This document shows, one piece after another, positions 1-9,557 of a stretch of DNA of 64,000 nt. How positions within the stretch are numbered: the stretch's first letter is position 1; every line of letters starts with the position of its first letter. The notes under the pieces were generated by a model. It was given only the letters and a program-made list of their open reading frames with translations, searched no databases and was not told the DNA's origin. The stretch is from positions 496,001 through 560,000 of the forward strand of contig NZ_CP133721.1 of the NCBI RefSeq assembly GCF_031326205.1, given 5' to 3'. This stretch comes from Flavobacterium sp. 20NA77.7 (GTDB lineage Bacteria; Bacteroidota; Bacteroidia; Flavobacteriales; Flavobacteriaceae). A program made the translations under genes and the position numbers.

Positions 1-2466
1 TCCAGCAGGGGGAGTATAAGTACTTGTTAAACTATTGACATCGGAAAATGTACCACCATTTGAAGATGTCCAACTTCCCGTTGAAGCCGCTCCGCCTACA
101 ATTCCATTTAATTGTAAGGAGCTATTTTGACAAACAGGATTGTATGTGCCCGCTTCTGCGGTGGCTTGAGCATTAACAACTACTGGAAATGAAATTGTTT
201 TGAAAGGGCAAGGACCTGCAGGATCAGCAGAGGTCAATGTAAAAGTTATTGTTCCTGTATAATTTATTGGAGGTGTATAGGTAGGAGATAAAGCTGTTGC
301 ATTTGGCGAAAATGTTCCCCCTGTAATTGAAGCCGTCCAAGTTCCAGTAGTTGCGCCACCAGAAATTGAACCGGTTAATGGAATACCTGTGTTTAAACAA
401 GTAGCACTAGGTCCAGATGCTGTAATTTGCACTGCTGGATTAACCATAATACTGCTGGAAAACGTATTACTACCACATTCATTGGTTAGTGTCAAAGTAT
501 AGTTATAAGTGCCGGCTGTAGCAAAAGTAACTATGGGACTACTAGATGTTGTACTAGAAATAGAGGTAGGAGGTGTACTACCAAAATCCCATAAATAGGT
601 AACCGCTTGCGTAGCATAGCAATTAAAAACGGTTGGATTTAAGGTTAAAGTAGTTCCTTCACAAATAGTTTGTGTAGTTAGTGTAGTTCTAGGTTTGTCT
701 TTAATAGTTATGGTTCGTGTTTTTACATTAGGTTGACACAAGGGTCCAGCCACAGCGCTTTGTAAAGATGTGGTTAGTTGTACGGTATAAATACCTGCAC
801 TTGTAAATGTAATTTCCGGTTCAAATGAAGAGGAAGTTCCTGAGGTAAAACTCCAACCTGGATTGGTAGCGTTAGGACAGCTTTCAGGATTAGTATGTGT
901 TACTTGCCAACTATAAACATTTGTATTTGAGCATCCTGGTAAACTTGATAAATTATCTAAAGCTACGGTTGTAGGCGCACACCCTGTTGTTGGACTTAAT
1001 GTAAAATCAGCAATAACTTCAGGGTTAACACAGATGGTTTGTGTTTCAGATGTAATTCCACAAGTGTTGGAGCCTGTGTAAAGTGTTATTGTGTAAGTTC
1101 CAGGCGTATTAAAGGTCACGTTTAATTGACCAGCAGTAGTTGGTAACCACGCACCTGAATTATTTGGTTGACCATTATTGTAACCAAAGTTTTCGCTAGC
1201 AGAAATAAAGGGATTAGCAATTAATGTCCCAGAAGTAGTTACAGGAATATTTCCTGAAGGCCCTACAACAGTCCAATATTTTCTATAATTACTTGTACAG
1301 GTGTACGTTGGTGCTCCACCAATATTAGAGCCGCCGGTTGTGGTGTCATTGAAAACAACAATAGTGCCCTTGCAAATTGTATTTGCACTTGGGGTTCTTG
1401 TGAAGTTAGCATCTGGTGGAGTTTGAATATTAATAGGACCAAATGCACTACTCGTAGTTCCACAAGGGTTAGAAACTGTTATTGATGCTTGAAATGAATT
1501 TGGATAAAGCGTTCCATTTATGGTTGAATTTATACCACAAGAAGTTGTAGTGTAATTATGTGTATAACTTGCAGGCGGCGGATGGTTAAAAACTACTGGG
1601 GGACTACCATCATTTACTTGAAAGGTATAAGTAGTATTTGGACTATTTTGAGCTCCCGGTAAAATATTATAGGTTACACTTCCGGGCGAACAAAGCACAG
1701 GAATACCTCCTGGGTTTATTGTAGCAGTTGGACTAGCTCCTACGTATATATTGTAATTTTTTATTGTTGTACACCCCGACGGGTTAGTAATGGTATAAGT
1801 TAAGGTGTATGTACCTGAATTTTGATAAAAATGAAACGTTTCGGGAAGATTTGCTCCTGTATACGTGTCACTTTGACTATCTCCCCAATTGAAAATATGT
1901 TGTGTTGTTGAAGTGGTATTGGTCGAATTCGTTGTAAATGAAAAAAGTCCTCCATTTGTGTTTGCATCACCTGAACAATAAGTAAAATATTGGTTGCCGT
2001 TAAATGTAGATGCTCCCCAAAAATTCCCATCCACTAGTTGAATAACAGCAACACTAGCAGGACTATTTAATACCACCACATTTACACTACTACTCGAACC
2101 ACCAATAGTTAATGTAGTAGTAAAATTTCCAGGAGTATTGTAGGTAATAGTATGCGGACCTACTGAAGTTGAAGATGTAGTAGTTCCTCCAGGGAAAGAC
2201 CAAGCGTATGTTGGGTTAGTGCCTACGCCCGTTGATGTGTTTGTATACGTAATTGCTTGACCTTGACAAATAGTTATGGTACCACCTATTGCAGCGGGAT
2301 TAGTGGTAAAACTAACTGCTACTAAATTATTTTTTTTTGAAAGGAGATGGTTTACTGATTCAGAGTTATAAGCCTCTGATGTATAAGTTCCAAGATTATA
2401 CATCACAAAAAACCATAACAAACGATTAACAATCAGTTTATTAATTTTACTAGTTTTTATTTTCAT
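1..2466 (-). CDS. Giant PKD-domain cell-surface protein, C-terminus outside window
   Basis: An open frame of 822 codons runs from an ATG at 2466 to the left edge without a stop, so only the N-terminal part is visible. It begins with a basic, hydrophobic stretch (MKIKTSKINKLIVNRLLWFF) that can act as a signal peptide. The rest is rich in Thr, Ser, Gly and Asn and contains repeated PKD-like units, with motifs such as YAWSFPGG, VTYLWDFGS and several copies of GTYTxTL. Many regularly spaced cysteines occur. Proteins like this in Flavobacteriia are exported by the type IX system and normally end in a type A or B sorting domain, which cannot be seen here. Role inferred: surface adhesin or surface-layer component. 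The family is clear; the ligand is unknown. Confidence 0.8.
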   Translation of the reverse strand, partial: MKIKTSKINKLIVNRLLWFFVMYNLGTYTSEAYNSESVNHLLSKKNNLVAVSFTTNPAAIGGTITICQGQAITYTNTSTGVGTNPTYAWSFPGGTTTSSTSVGPHTITYNTPGNFTTTLTIGGSSSSVNVVVLNSPASVAVIQLVDGNFWGASTFNGNQYFTYCSGDANTNGGLFSFTTNSTNTTSTTQHIFNWGDSQSDTYTGANLPETFHFYQNSGTYTLTYTITNPSGCTTIKNYNIYVGASPTATINPGGIPVLCSPGSVTYNILPGAQNSPNTTYTFQVNDGSPPVVFNHPPPASYTHNYTTTSCGINSTINGTLYPNSFQASITVSNPCGTTSSAFGPINIQTPPDANFTRTPSANTICKGTIVVFNDTTTGGSNIGGAPTYTCTSNYRKYWTVVGPSGNIPVTTSGTLIANPFISASENFGYNNGQPNNSGAWLPTTAGQLNVTFNTPGTYTITLYTGSNTCGITSETQTICVNPEVIADFTLSPTTGCAPTTVALDNLSSLPGCSNTNVYSWQVTHTNPESCPNATNPGWSFTSGTSSSFEPEITFTSAGIYTVQLTTSLQSAVAGPLCQPNVKTRTITIKDKPRTTLTTQTICEGTTLTLNPTVFNCYATQAVTYLWDFGSTPPTSISSTTSSSPIVTFATAGTYNYTLTLTNECGSNTFSSSIMVNPAVQITASGPSATCLNTGIPLTGSISGGATTGTWTASITGGTFSPNATALSPTYTPPINYTGTITFTLTSADPAGPCPFKTISFPVVVNAQATAEAGTYNPVCQNSSLQLNGIVGGAASTGSWTSSNGGTFSDVNSLTSTYTPPAG

Positions 2467-2471
2467 TAAAA

Positions 2472-2508
2472 AATTATTGTTTTAGGGAAATGCATGAAAA
2501 CAATAATT
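2472..2508 (-). promoter_or_regulatory. Stem-loop in the leader of the giant PKD gene
   Basis: AATTATTGTTTT at 2472-2483 is perfectly complementary to AAAACAATAATT at 2497-2508, a 12-bp stem with a 13-nt loop. It ends only 5 nt upstream of the ATG at 2466. There is no U-tract on the gene side, so it does not look like a simple terminator for the preceding gene. A translational control structure or mRNA-stabilising hairpin is inferred. Confidence 0.5.
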
Positions 2509-2611
2509 AAGTAAAAACATTCGTCTTACTACTTAACACTAATTTTCCTCACAAAATTAAGAAAATAATCTGAGAAAAAGTTAGGAAATAAAATTTCTGT
2601 TTATGAGAAAA

Positions 2612-3244
2612 TTATAAATTAGGTTTTTGAGTCTTTGTTCCTGATACTAAGGAAATTAATTCTGATTTACTATTAATTTTTAATTTTTTATAAATACTTC
2701 TGATATTCATTCGAACAGTATCAAGGGAAATATTATGTCGAGTAGCAATTAATTTATATGAAAGTCCATCAATAATTCCATTTGCAACATCTGTTTCTCT
2801 TTTGGTTAAACTCTCTAGATGATTTTTTTGTTTTTGGAAAAAATCGAATACTTTTCTAGCAATTTTTGGCGTCATAAAAGCACCGCCATTACTTACAGAT
2901 GCTAATACTTCTTCTAGATATTCAAAAAAGTTCTGCTTGTCGATGTAGCCAACGGCACCTTGCTTTAATGCAGATAAAATTACATCTGTTTCATCCTTTA
3001 TAGAATTAATAACTATAGCTACATTAGGATGTTTGTCTAAAATTGGAATAATTGCATCTAGGCCATTCATTTCAGGCATTACTAAGTCAAGGAGAATGAT
3101 GTCTGGTTTCGATTTTGCATTTAAAAACTCTATTGGATTTAGATAATATTCTTCGCAAATAAATCCTTCTAAATTGTTTACTGCATTCACTTGAAGTTTT
3201 GCAAATACAGCATCATCTTCAATTACTATAACTTTATAATCCAT
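2612..3244 (-). CDS. LuxR/NarL-family response regulator
   Basis: This 210-residue protein has an N-terminal receiver domain (about 1-120) with the acidic pair D10/D11, phosphoacceptor D53 in ILLDLVMPEM, switch S81 and conserved K103 in GYIDK. A C-terminal LuxR-type helix-turn-helix (about 143-200) carries LTKRETDVANGIIDGLSYK and the recognition helix around HNISLDTVRMNIRSIYKKL. All key receiver residues are present. It starts 4 bp after the stop of the propeller-type histidine kinase at 3249-6104 and is surely co-transcribed with it, so it is that kinase's cognate partner. The giant PKD protein gene lies 145 bp downstream in the same direction and is a plausible target. The target is inference; the family is certain. 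Confidence 0.95.
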   Translation of the reverse strand: MDYKVIVIEDDAVFAKLQVNAVNNLEGFICEEYYLNPIEFLNAKSKPDIILLDLVMPEMNGLDAIIPILDKHPNVAIVINSIKDETDVILSALKQGAVGYIDKQNFFEYLEEVLASVSNGGAFMTPKIARKVFDFFQKQKNHLESLTKRETDVANGIIDGLSYKLIATRHNISLDTVRMNIRSIYKKLKINSKSELISLVSGTKTQKPNL

Positions 3245-3248
3245 AGTT

Positions 3249-6104
3249 TTAATAAATTTTAAAATAGAGTGTTATTTTGAAATTAGTTTCTGTTTTTTCG
3301 ACAAAAACATCTCCATTATTTCTTTTGGTTCTTTTTTTAATATTGCCTAATCCATTTCCAGAAGTATTGTCAAAATCAAAATTAGTACCATTTTCGGTGA
3401 CGCTAATATACAAATTTTTATTGTTTTCAGTAATTGATAGTGATACTTCGGTTGCGTTGGAATGTTTTATGATGTTATTTGAAATTTCATACAAGCAGAG
3501 TTTTACATCTCTATAAAGCCCAGATAATATTTCTTGTTTTTTATTTCCTTTAAAATCAGCTGTAAATGTAATATTTTTTATCGATAAAGATTTTTGATAC
3601 ACTTCATTTGTTTCATCATACAATTCAATAATTGGTTTTTTGCCTGCATTGATAGTGTTTATATAAATTCGTAAACCAAAATTAGCCTCATTTAAATATT
3701 CTATAATTTGTTTACGTGTTTCTGAATTGATTTCGTTTTGTGATTTTGTCAATAAAGTAGTTCTAGATAAAATAGTGCCTATTTCATCATGTAAATCCAT
3801 TGATATTTGCTCATAAATAGCATTTTTAGCTTTGTTTTTCTTTATGTTAAGAATAGCAACGTATGTAACTAAAAAGATTACTAAAATAAAAATGAGTATG
3901 CTAAAATTTGTGGATTTATAAAATTTTTGAGTAACTATTACTTTTAAATCGTCAAATGTAATTAGGCGACCATATTCATCAAATCCTCTAATGTTAATTT
4001 TATAATAATTATGTGATAATCCGACTAAGTCAAAATAGCCTCGTCCTTTTAGATTTATCCAAGGACCATTATTTATTTTGTATTCAAAGTTAGATTTTGA
4101 AGGATTAATGTTTTTTGTTGTAGTTAAATAAACTCTTGAAAAATAATTATTTTCATCATAGCTAAATTCTCTGTTTTTTTCAAATTTTGAAAACAATGTA
4201 TCCTTATTTGTAAATAAATGAATACCAGATATTACGCCATTTTTCTTGAACGAATTGAAAGGAATTTTTTTTGGATTAATAATGTCATAGCCGTTTAATC
4301 CTCCAAAAATAAGTTTGCCATTGTTTAATTTAGCTCCCGATTTGAAATTAAATTCTTCATTAATTAACCCGTTGTTTTTTTGAAGTCGAATGAAAACGTT
4401 GTTTTCGTAGTCATAACCGCTAATTCCACTAAACGTACTAGTCCAAATTTTATTGTTATTATCTATTTGAATGGATGCAACTTTTGGATTGGAAAAAAAG
4501 TTTAGGGAAACATGCCGTTTTCTTTTGTAGGTTTTTAAGTCAAGTACATCCATACCTTTATCATGACCAATCCAGGCTAAATTTCTACTATAGTCTATAC
4601 AAATGTCTCCAACTATTGAACCTGTTAAGGATTTCTCATAAGATAAATTTTTGATAATTTTATGTGTTTTACAATCTACTATATATACGCCGTTATCTGT
4701 CCCAATTAGTAATCTTTTATTGACTTTATCTTTGACAATAACTTTTGTCATGTTGTTAGGAAAGGGATTTCTAATATAATATTGCTTATTTGTTCCATTT
4801 TTAAAGTAACACACATACTCATATCCTCCTACGTAAATTAAGTCTTCGTCTTTGTCATAGTATAAGGCACAATATAAACTGTAGTCATATTTTTCTTCGG
4901 CACTCAGTTTAATTTTTTTGAATTTTAGTAATTTATTGTCATAAAACAATAGTCCTTTTCCTTCTGTTGCAGCATAATACCCATTTTCTGTTTTTATGGC
5001 ATCATAAATTGAAGTAGCGGGACCTGGTAAAACATTAAATTTTTTAAAATCATATTTTACTATTGCGGGATTTCCAAACAAAAAAAGTTGGTTTCCCTCT
5101 TCTAGTATCTTTCGTCGCACTCTAAAATATTCACTAGATACAGGGTAGTCATTTGTGAGGTTTTCTAAAATAGCATTTGGAATGGTTATTTCTATAAGAC
5201 CTTTATTTGTGGCAATATAGATTAAATTTCTGTTAGAAATTTGAATTTTTCTTAGTTCAATGTTCTTGTCATTAGTGTATTCAATTTCGTTTAGCTCCCC
5301 AGCTTTAAAATGAATTAATTTTTTATTTCCTAATATATAATAGTATTCATTATTAGAAATAAATTGTATATCACTTACCACCGTTCTGTTTAGGTTTTTT
5401 GGAACAGAAATTTTAGAAATTTTATCTTCTTTGATTGTATAAGGGTAGCTTAATCCTATGTAATATAAATTAGTGTTAGAGATGTCAAATCTTTCTTTGT
5501 AGCCTCCTGGATAAGACTGTTGGTTTGAAATTTTTTTGAACTCATTATTCTTATATATAAATATACCTGTGTTTGGTACGGATACATATAAGTATTTGTT
5601 GTAACTAATGCTTCCAATGTTTACTTTGGTATTTATCTTGTCATTCAATAATGGAATTTTTCTGATTTGTGTTTTTCCATTTTTGATGATTTTAACGGTG
5701 TTACGAGAGGTTAATAAATACGTAGTATCTTTCTTAAGATATATATCGTCTACATTTTCAGTAGAAATTAAGGTGTATTCAAAATTAGATAGATTCAAGG
5801 AAATACAGCCTTTTTCATTGTATATGATATAAAGTGCATTATTAAATAAAATTAATTTTCTAATGCTTCTCTTGTTAAACGAAGGATTTTTTATTTTTAT
5901 ATCAATAAAATTAATACCATCAAATTTTTTCAAACCTACATCGGTTCCTAGCCAAAAATTACCTTCTTTATCTTTAATAATATCATTTACGCCGTTGGCA
6001 TTTAATCCGTTTTCAATAGTGTAGAGAATAGATTCTCTTTTTTGACCATAAGAGAAGGATGAGTTTAAAAAAAAGGCAATAATAAAAAGTTTAAAAAATC
6101 TCAT
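3249..6104 (-). CDS. Two-component sensor histidine kinase with periplasmic beta-propeller
   Basis: This 951-residue protein has a signal peptide (MRFFKLFIIAFFLNSSFSYG). About 650 residues of two-component-regulator propeller repeats follow (for example DIIKDKEGNFWLGTDVGLKK, RKLLIGTDNGVYIVD, NNKIWTSTFSGISGYD). Next come a Y_Y_Y-like domain (around FEYKINNGPWINLKGRGY), one membrane segment (about 733-752), a HisKA_3 dimerisation helix with H772 in DLHDEIG and a HATPase_c domain. The layout resembles periplasmic glycan or surface-state sensors of Bacteroidota, but no AraC domain is fused. Instead the kinase pairs with the LuxR regulator 4 bp downstream. The ATP-binding N-box (NNIIKH) and the GNGLGNIKKR box look normal. 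The G1 box reads ENGTN where DxGxG is usual, so activity may be altered. The ligand is unknown. Confidence 0.9.
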   Translation of the reverse strand: MRFFKLFIIAFFLNSSFSYGQKRESILYTIENGLNANGVNDIIKDKEGNFWLGTDVGLKKFDGINFIDIKIKNPSFNKRSIRKLILFNNALYIIYNEKGCISLNLSNFEYTLISTENVDDIYLKKDTTYLLTSRNTVKIIKNGKTQIRKIPLLNDKINTKVNIGSISYNKYLYVSVPNTGIFIYKNNEFKKISNQQSYPGGYKERFDISNTNLYYIGLSYPYTIKEDKISKISVPKNLNRTVVSDIQFISNNEYYYILGNKKLIHFKAGELNEIEYTNDKNIELRKIQISNRNLIYIATNKGLIEITIPNAILENLTNDYPVSSEYFRVRRKILEEGNQLFLFGNPAIVKYDFKKFNVLPGPATSIYDAIKTENGYYAATEGKGLLFYDNKLLKFKKIKLSAEEKYDYSLYCALYYDKDEDLIYVGGYEYVCYFKNGTNKQYYIRNPFPNNMTKVIVKDKVNKRLLIGTDNGVYIVDCKTHKIIKNLSYEKSLTGSIVGDICIDYSRNLAWIGHDKGMDVLDLKTYKRKRHVSLNFFSNPKVASIQIDNNNKIWTSTFSGISGYDYENNVFIRLQKNNGLINEEFNFKSGAKLNNGKLIFGGLNGYDIINPKKIPFNSFKKNGVISGIHLFTNKDTLFSKFEKNREFSYDENNYFSRVYLTTTKNINPSKSNFEYKINNGPWINLKGRGYFDLVGLSHNYYKINIRGFDEYGRLITFDDLKVIVTQKFYKSTNFSILIFILVIFLVTYVAILNIKKNKAKNAIYEQISMDLHDEIGTILSRTTLLTKSQNEINSETRKQIIEYLNEANFGLRIYINTINAGKKPIIELYDETNEVYQKSLSIKNITFTADFKGNKKQEILSGLYRDVKLCLYEISNNIIKHSNATEVSLSITENNKNLYISVTENGTNFDFDNTSGNGLGNIKKRTKRNNGDVFVEKTETNFKITLYFKIY

Positions 6105-6380
6105 TTTTTGTAGTAATAGTAAGGTAAAAGTAATAAAATAATTTTTATAAATAATAAATCATTTGATTGGTTGATGTTTCAAAATATAATTATTTTATTA
6201 AAATCATTTTAAAAATAATAAAAACTTAAATAGTTTATGTTATTGTTGCTTAATTTATAACATATTAACAAATATAACAAAAATATGTTTTTTGTATGTT
6301 TTTTATTTTGTAAGTTTATATCGACAATGAGATTCGTTTTGTTGCAGCCTCAAATATATTAACCATTAATTATAACTACT
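6105..6380. promoter_or_regulatory. Divergent intergenic region between sensor kinase and small secreted protein
   Basis: These 276 bases are extremely AT-rich and separate a leftward kinase-regulator operon from a rightward small secreted protein. They must hold both promoters. I saw no perfect TAnnTTTG box, RNA gene or strong inverted repeat here. Confidence 0.4.
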
Positions 6381-6791
6381 ATGAAAACAACTGTACTTCT
6401 TATATTGTTTTTAGTGTCAAGTTTACACGCTCAAAAATCAAATGAAATAAAATATTATAATTATGGTAAAAACGGAATTGAATTTATTGTAAAAGAAGCT
6501 GGTGGAGCGACTATTATTATTAGTACGTTTAATGCACGCCCATCTATAAAAGATGAAGTGGCATTAGGAGTATTGCGCTATTTTGATGAAAAACATCCTA
6601 AGAATGGTGAAAAAATAAAAATTGAGACAAAAGAAGCAATCGTTGAAGGTACTTTTAATGTAATTTATAAAGAAAATCTAATTTCTATAGAGTTTCATTA
6701 TGAAACAGTTATTTGGTTTAAAAAAGGACTTAAAGAAGTTTATGATAATCCAGAAGGGTTTAACATAAAGAATATATTGGTTGAAAATTAA
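6381..6791 (+). CDS. Small secreted protein of unknown function
   Basis: This 136-residue protein starts with a clear signal peptide (MKTTVLLILFLVSSLHAQ, cleavage after Ala-Gln). The mature part of about 118 residues alternates charged and hydrophobic residues and looks like a small beta-rich fold. I recognise no domain and no catalytic motif, and the mature part has no Cys. It sits alone between two opposed two-component systems, 148 bp upstream of the kinase gene at 6940 and in the same direction. An accessory or periplasmic input role for that kinase is possible but only inferred from position. The coding call is supported by the signal peptide and clean frame. Confidence 0.65.
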   Translation: MKTTVLLILFLVSSLHAQKSNEIKYYNYGKNGIEFIVKEAGGATIIISTFNARPSIKDEVALGVLRYFDEKHPKNGEKIKIETKEAIVEGTFNVIYKENLISIEFHYETVIWFKKGLKEVYDNPEGFNIKNILVEN

Positions 6792-6939
6792 AATGTTAAT
6801 ATGTAATTTATTTTTGTTTATGTCGTTTTTTATTTACAACTTTGTGCGCTTTACAATTAAAGTGTAGAATTTTTCTTTTCATAGAAGTTGTGAATGAATT
6901 ACTTATACAGCATATAATTTTAAGCGTCTAATTCCCCTA

Positions 6940-8685
6940 ATGAAAAAAATCATTTCCGATTTTAAATCTTTAAATTTTAAACATAGAAAAGTAATTCACT
7001 TTTCATTACTTTTTTCTATTGTACTTTTTCAAATATTATTGTTTACAGCCGTTTATAACGAATTTTATAATGAATCAAAATTAACGACTATAGAAAATGA
7101 TTTGAAGTATGCCAATCGATTAAAAAAACTATCTGAGAATTCAAAAGCTAATTATAGTAAAGCACAAAGAAATCTTCATGAATTTTTAAAGACTAAAGAT
7201 GTGTTCTTTTTAAAAGAGTACAATTCTAATTTAGGATATTTGAATTCTAATCTTGATAGTTTAGCTACTTTTTCTAAAGAAAATAAACAATTTGTCGCTT
7301 TTCAAAATGTTCAGCATTCCTCAAGCGAATCTGAACAAAAACTCCAAGCAGTTATCGATTCGTTATTGCAAATTGATATTGCACCTAATACAAAATTAGA
7401 ATCTGATTTATTTAAATTAAATCAATTTGATTATAGCGATATCTTAAATAGCGTAAATGTAGAATCGTCTGTCAAGGTTGACAGTGTTAAGAAAAAAGGG
7501 TTTTTCAATCGCTTAGGTAAAGCCATTGCCGGTAAAGTAGATGTTCAAAAAGAAAAATTGAACGTCTTGGTTACTATGAAATTTGGTAACAAAGTAAGCA
7601 CAGGCAATGTGCAAGAGCAGTTAGCAAATGCTTTTAAAAATACAAACGCCTATTATGTAAAAGAGTTTGATATTTTAAAGAAAAATATTGCTAATTTAAA
7701 AAATCAAGATGCGGCATTTATTAAACGAAATGAAGAATTGTTAAATTATAGTAACTTATTATTAGACAGCTATGAAAGTACAATTAATGGATTTAAAAAT
7801 GTTGTTTCAAAAAAGTATGATAAACAATACCAAACAAATAAAACTATTAGGCGTTTTTATATTTTTGGACTAATAATTGGTGTAGTTATAGTTTCTATAA
7901 TTTTGTTCTATTTTACTAGAATGGCTTTTGAATATGAACATCGTTTGTCAAAAGCAAATCAAATTATTTCTGAAAATTTACGTTTTAAAAATAGAATAGT
8001 GGGCATGATTAGCCACGAAATACGGTCGCCTTTAAGTATCATTTCAATTTATAGTAAAATGATACTATCAAAAATCAAAGATGAAGGGATTCAAAATTTA
8101 TTTAGCGCGATTCAGTTCACAACCAATTCTTTGACATTGTTGTCAAACCAAATTTTAGACTTTTCTAAGAATGAAAACAAGAAATTAACACTAAATAAAA
8201 AAGAGTTCAATCTTAAATTGGAGCTGTCAGAAATCATGAAAACTTTGGCTACTCTTGTTGAAAATAATGAAAATAAACTACTTGTTGAAAATAACATTCA
8301 AAAACAATATATAGCTCATTCAGATGTTGTAAAATTATATCAGTTGTTTTATAATATTATAGGAAATGCAAATAAATTTACTACGAAAGGTCTTATTAAA
8401 GTAATCATACAGGCTGTTGAGTTATCTCCATCAAAAATAAATTTTGAAGTGGTTGTAGAAGATAATGGTAAAGGGATTTCTAAGTCCGACATTGAACATA
8501 TTTTTGATAACTTTTATCAAGGAATTGTTGAAGAAAAAATACATAACTTTGGCGCAGGATTGGGGTTAAACTTATGTAAAGAACTTGTGGAATTGTTTCA
8601 AGGGAATATACATATATCAAGCGATATTAATAAAGGAACCAAAGTAACTTTTAATTTGTTATTTAAAGTCAGAACATCAGAATAA
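6940..8685 (+). CDS. Transmembrane sensor histidine kinase
   Basis: This 581-residue inner-membrane kinase has a first membrane segment at about 18-40, a large extracytoplasmic region rich in charged, probably coiled-coil helices (about 41-300), and a second segment at about 304-325. A HisKA domain with phosphoacceptor H359 (MISHEIRSPLSI) and a HATPase_c domain follow. The ATP site is intact: N box NIIGNANKFT, G1 box VVEDNGKGIS, G2 box FGAGLGLNL and a final NKGTKVTFNL. The sensor region matches no domain I know. The gene is followed after 2 bp by a LuxR-type response regulator, so the two form an operon. The hybrid of a HisKA-type kinase with a NarL/LuxR-type regulator is common in Bacteroidota. 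The signal sensed is unknown. Confidence 0.93.
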   Translation: MKKIISDFKSLNFKHRKVIHFSLLFSIVLFQILLFTAVYNEFYNESKLTTIENDLKYANRLKKLSENSKANYSKAQRNLHEFLKTKDVFFLKEYNSNLGYLNSNLDSLATFSKENKQFVAFQNVQHSSSESEQKLQAVIDSLLQIDIAPNTKLESDLFKLNQFDYSDILNSVNVESSVKVDSVKKKGFFNRLGKAIAGKVDVQKEKLNVLVTMKFGNKVSTGNVQEQLANAFKNTNAYYVKEFDILKKNIANLKNQDAAFIKRNEELLNYSNLLLDSYESTINGFKNVVSKKYDKQYQTNKTIRRFYIFGLIIGVVIVSIILFYFTRMAFEYEHRLSKANQIISENLRFKNRIVGMISHEIRSPLSIISIYSKMILSKIKDEGIQNLFSAIQFTTNSLTLLSNQILDFSKNENKKLTLNKKEFNLKLELSEIMKTLATLVENNENKLLVENNIQKQYIAHSDVVKLYQLFYNIIGNANKFTTKGLIKVIIQAVELSPSKINFEVVVEDNGKGISKSDIEHIFDNFYQGIVEEKIHNFGAGLGLNLCKELVELFQGNIHISSDINKGTKVTFNLLFKVRTSE

Positions 8686-8687
8686 TT

Positions 8688-9335
8688 ATGATAAAAGATA
8701 GTGAATATAGTTTTTTAGTTGCAGATGACCACAGTATTATTAGAAATGGTTTGTGTTTATTAATTAATGATACATTTAGCAAAGCAAAGGTAACTCAAAC
8801 CGAGTCATTTGACGATATTTTAAGAGTAGTAAAAGATGTTAAGCTTGATTTGCTTATATTAGATATAAATTTTCCTGAAGGGAATAGTTTAAGTCTTATT
8901 CCAACGCTTAAAAAATTACAACCTTCAATGAAAATACTCATCTTTACTTCCTATGATGAAGAGGTATATGCACTACGATTTTATAGTGCGGGTGTTGATG
9001 GATATTTGTCAAAGTTAAGTTCCCCAGATCAAATTGAGCACGCACTGCTAACTATTTTAAAAGAAGGAAGATATGCAAGTGATACCATCAAAAATAAAAT
9101 ATTAAATAATTATTTATTTAATAAGTCAGCAAATCCTTTAGATGCTTTGTCGGACAGAGAAATGGAAATTGCTAAATTAATGGTGCAAGGGCTTGGAAAT
9201 TTGGAAATTTCTAATGTGCTAAATTTAAAATCTACAACTGTAAGTACTTATAAATCAAGAATATTTGAAAAATTATCCATTGATAATTTGTCTGCTTTAA
9301 TTAATGTTTTTAATATTCATAATATATTGAATTAA
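8688..9335 (+). CDS. LuxR/NarL-family response regulator
   Basis: This 215-residue regulator has a receiver domain (about 1-125) with acidic D13/D14, phosphoacceptor D59 in LLILDINFP, switch T87 and K109. A LuxR helix-turn-helix (about 150-210) contains LSDREMEIAKLMVQGLGN and STYKSRIFEKLSI. It begins 2 bp after the kinase at 6940-8685 and is translationally coupled with it. The next gene in the same direction is the giant repeat adhesin at 9558, so control of the surface cassette is a reasonable guess. Every residue needed for phosphorylation is present. Confidence 0.95.
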   Translation: MIKDSEYSFLVADDHSIIRNGLCLLINDTFSKAKVTQTESFDDILRVVKDVKLDLLILDINFPEGNSLSLIPTLKKLQPSMKILIFTSYDEEVYALRFYSAGVDGYLSKLSSPDQIEHALLTILKEGRYASDTIKNKILNNYLFNKSANPLDALSDREMEIAKLMVQGLGNLEISNVLNLKSTTVSTYKSRIFEKLSIDNLSALINVFNIHNILN

Positions 9336-9406
9336 AAGTTTGTAGATATAATTCTACATGATCTCCAAAATACTACTACAAATTTTATCTAATATACTTT
9401 TTACCT

Positions 9407-9430
9407 TTGAATTTTAATTTTAAAATTCAA
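9407..9430 (+). terminator. Hairpin after the kinase-regulator operon
   Basis: TTGAATTTTA (9407-9416) and TAAAATTCAA (9421-9430) form a perfect 10-bp stem with a 4-nt loop, 72 bp after the regulator stop. It lacks a good U-tract, so terminator or operator are both possible. Confidence 0.4.
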
Positions 9431-9522
9431 CAGATTATAATCATTTAACATTTAGTTGGTTAAAGCTAAAATACACACCAACATGTGTGTTTAATAATGT
9501 TAATCTTATAGAAATTGTTTAG

Positions 9523-9530
9523 TATATTTG
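9523..9530 (+). promoter_or_regulatory. Bacteroidota -7 box of the adhesin cassette
   Basis: TATATTTG matches the TAnnTTTG consensus, 27 bp before the ATG of the giant adhesin. A well-spaced upstream TTTG is not seen, which suggests an activator-dependent promoter. Confidence 0.5.
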
Positions 9531-9557
9531 CACACTTTTATTTAACAAAGTAAAATA

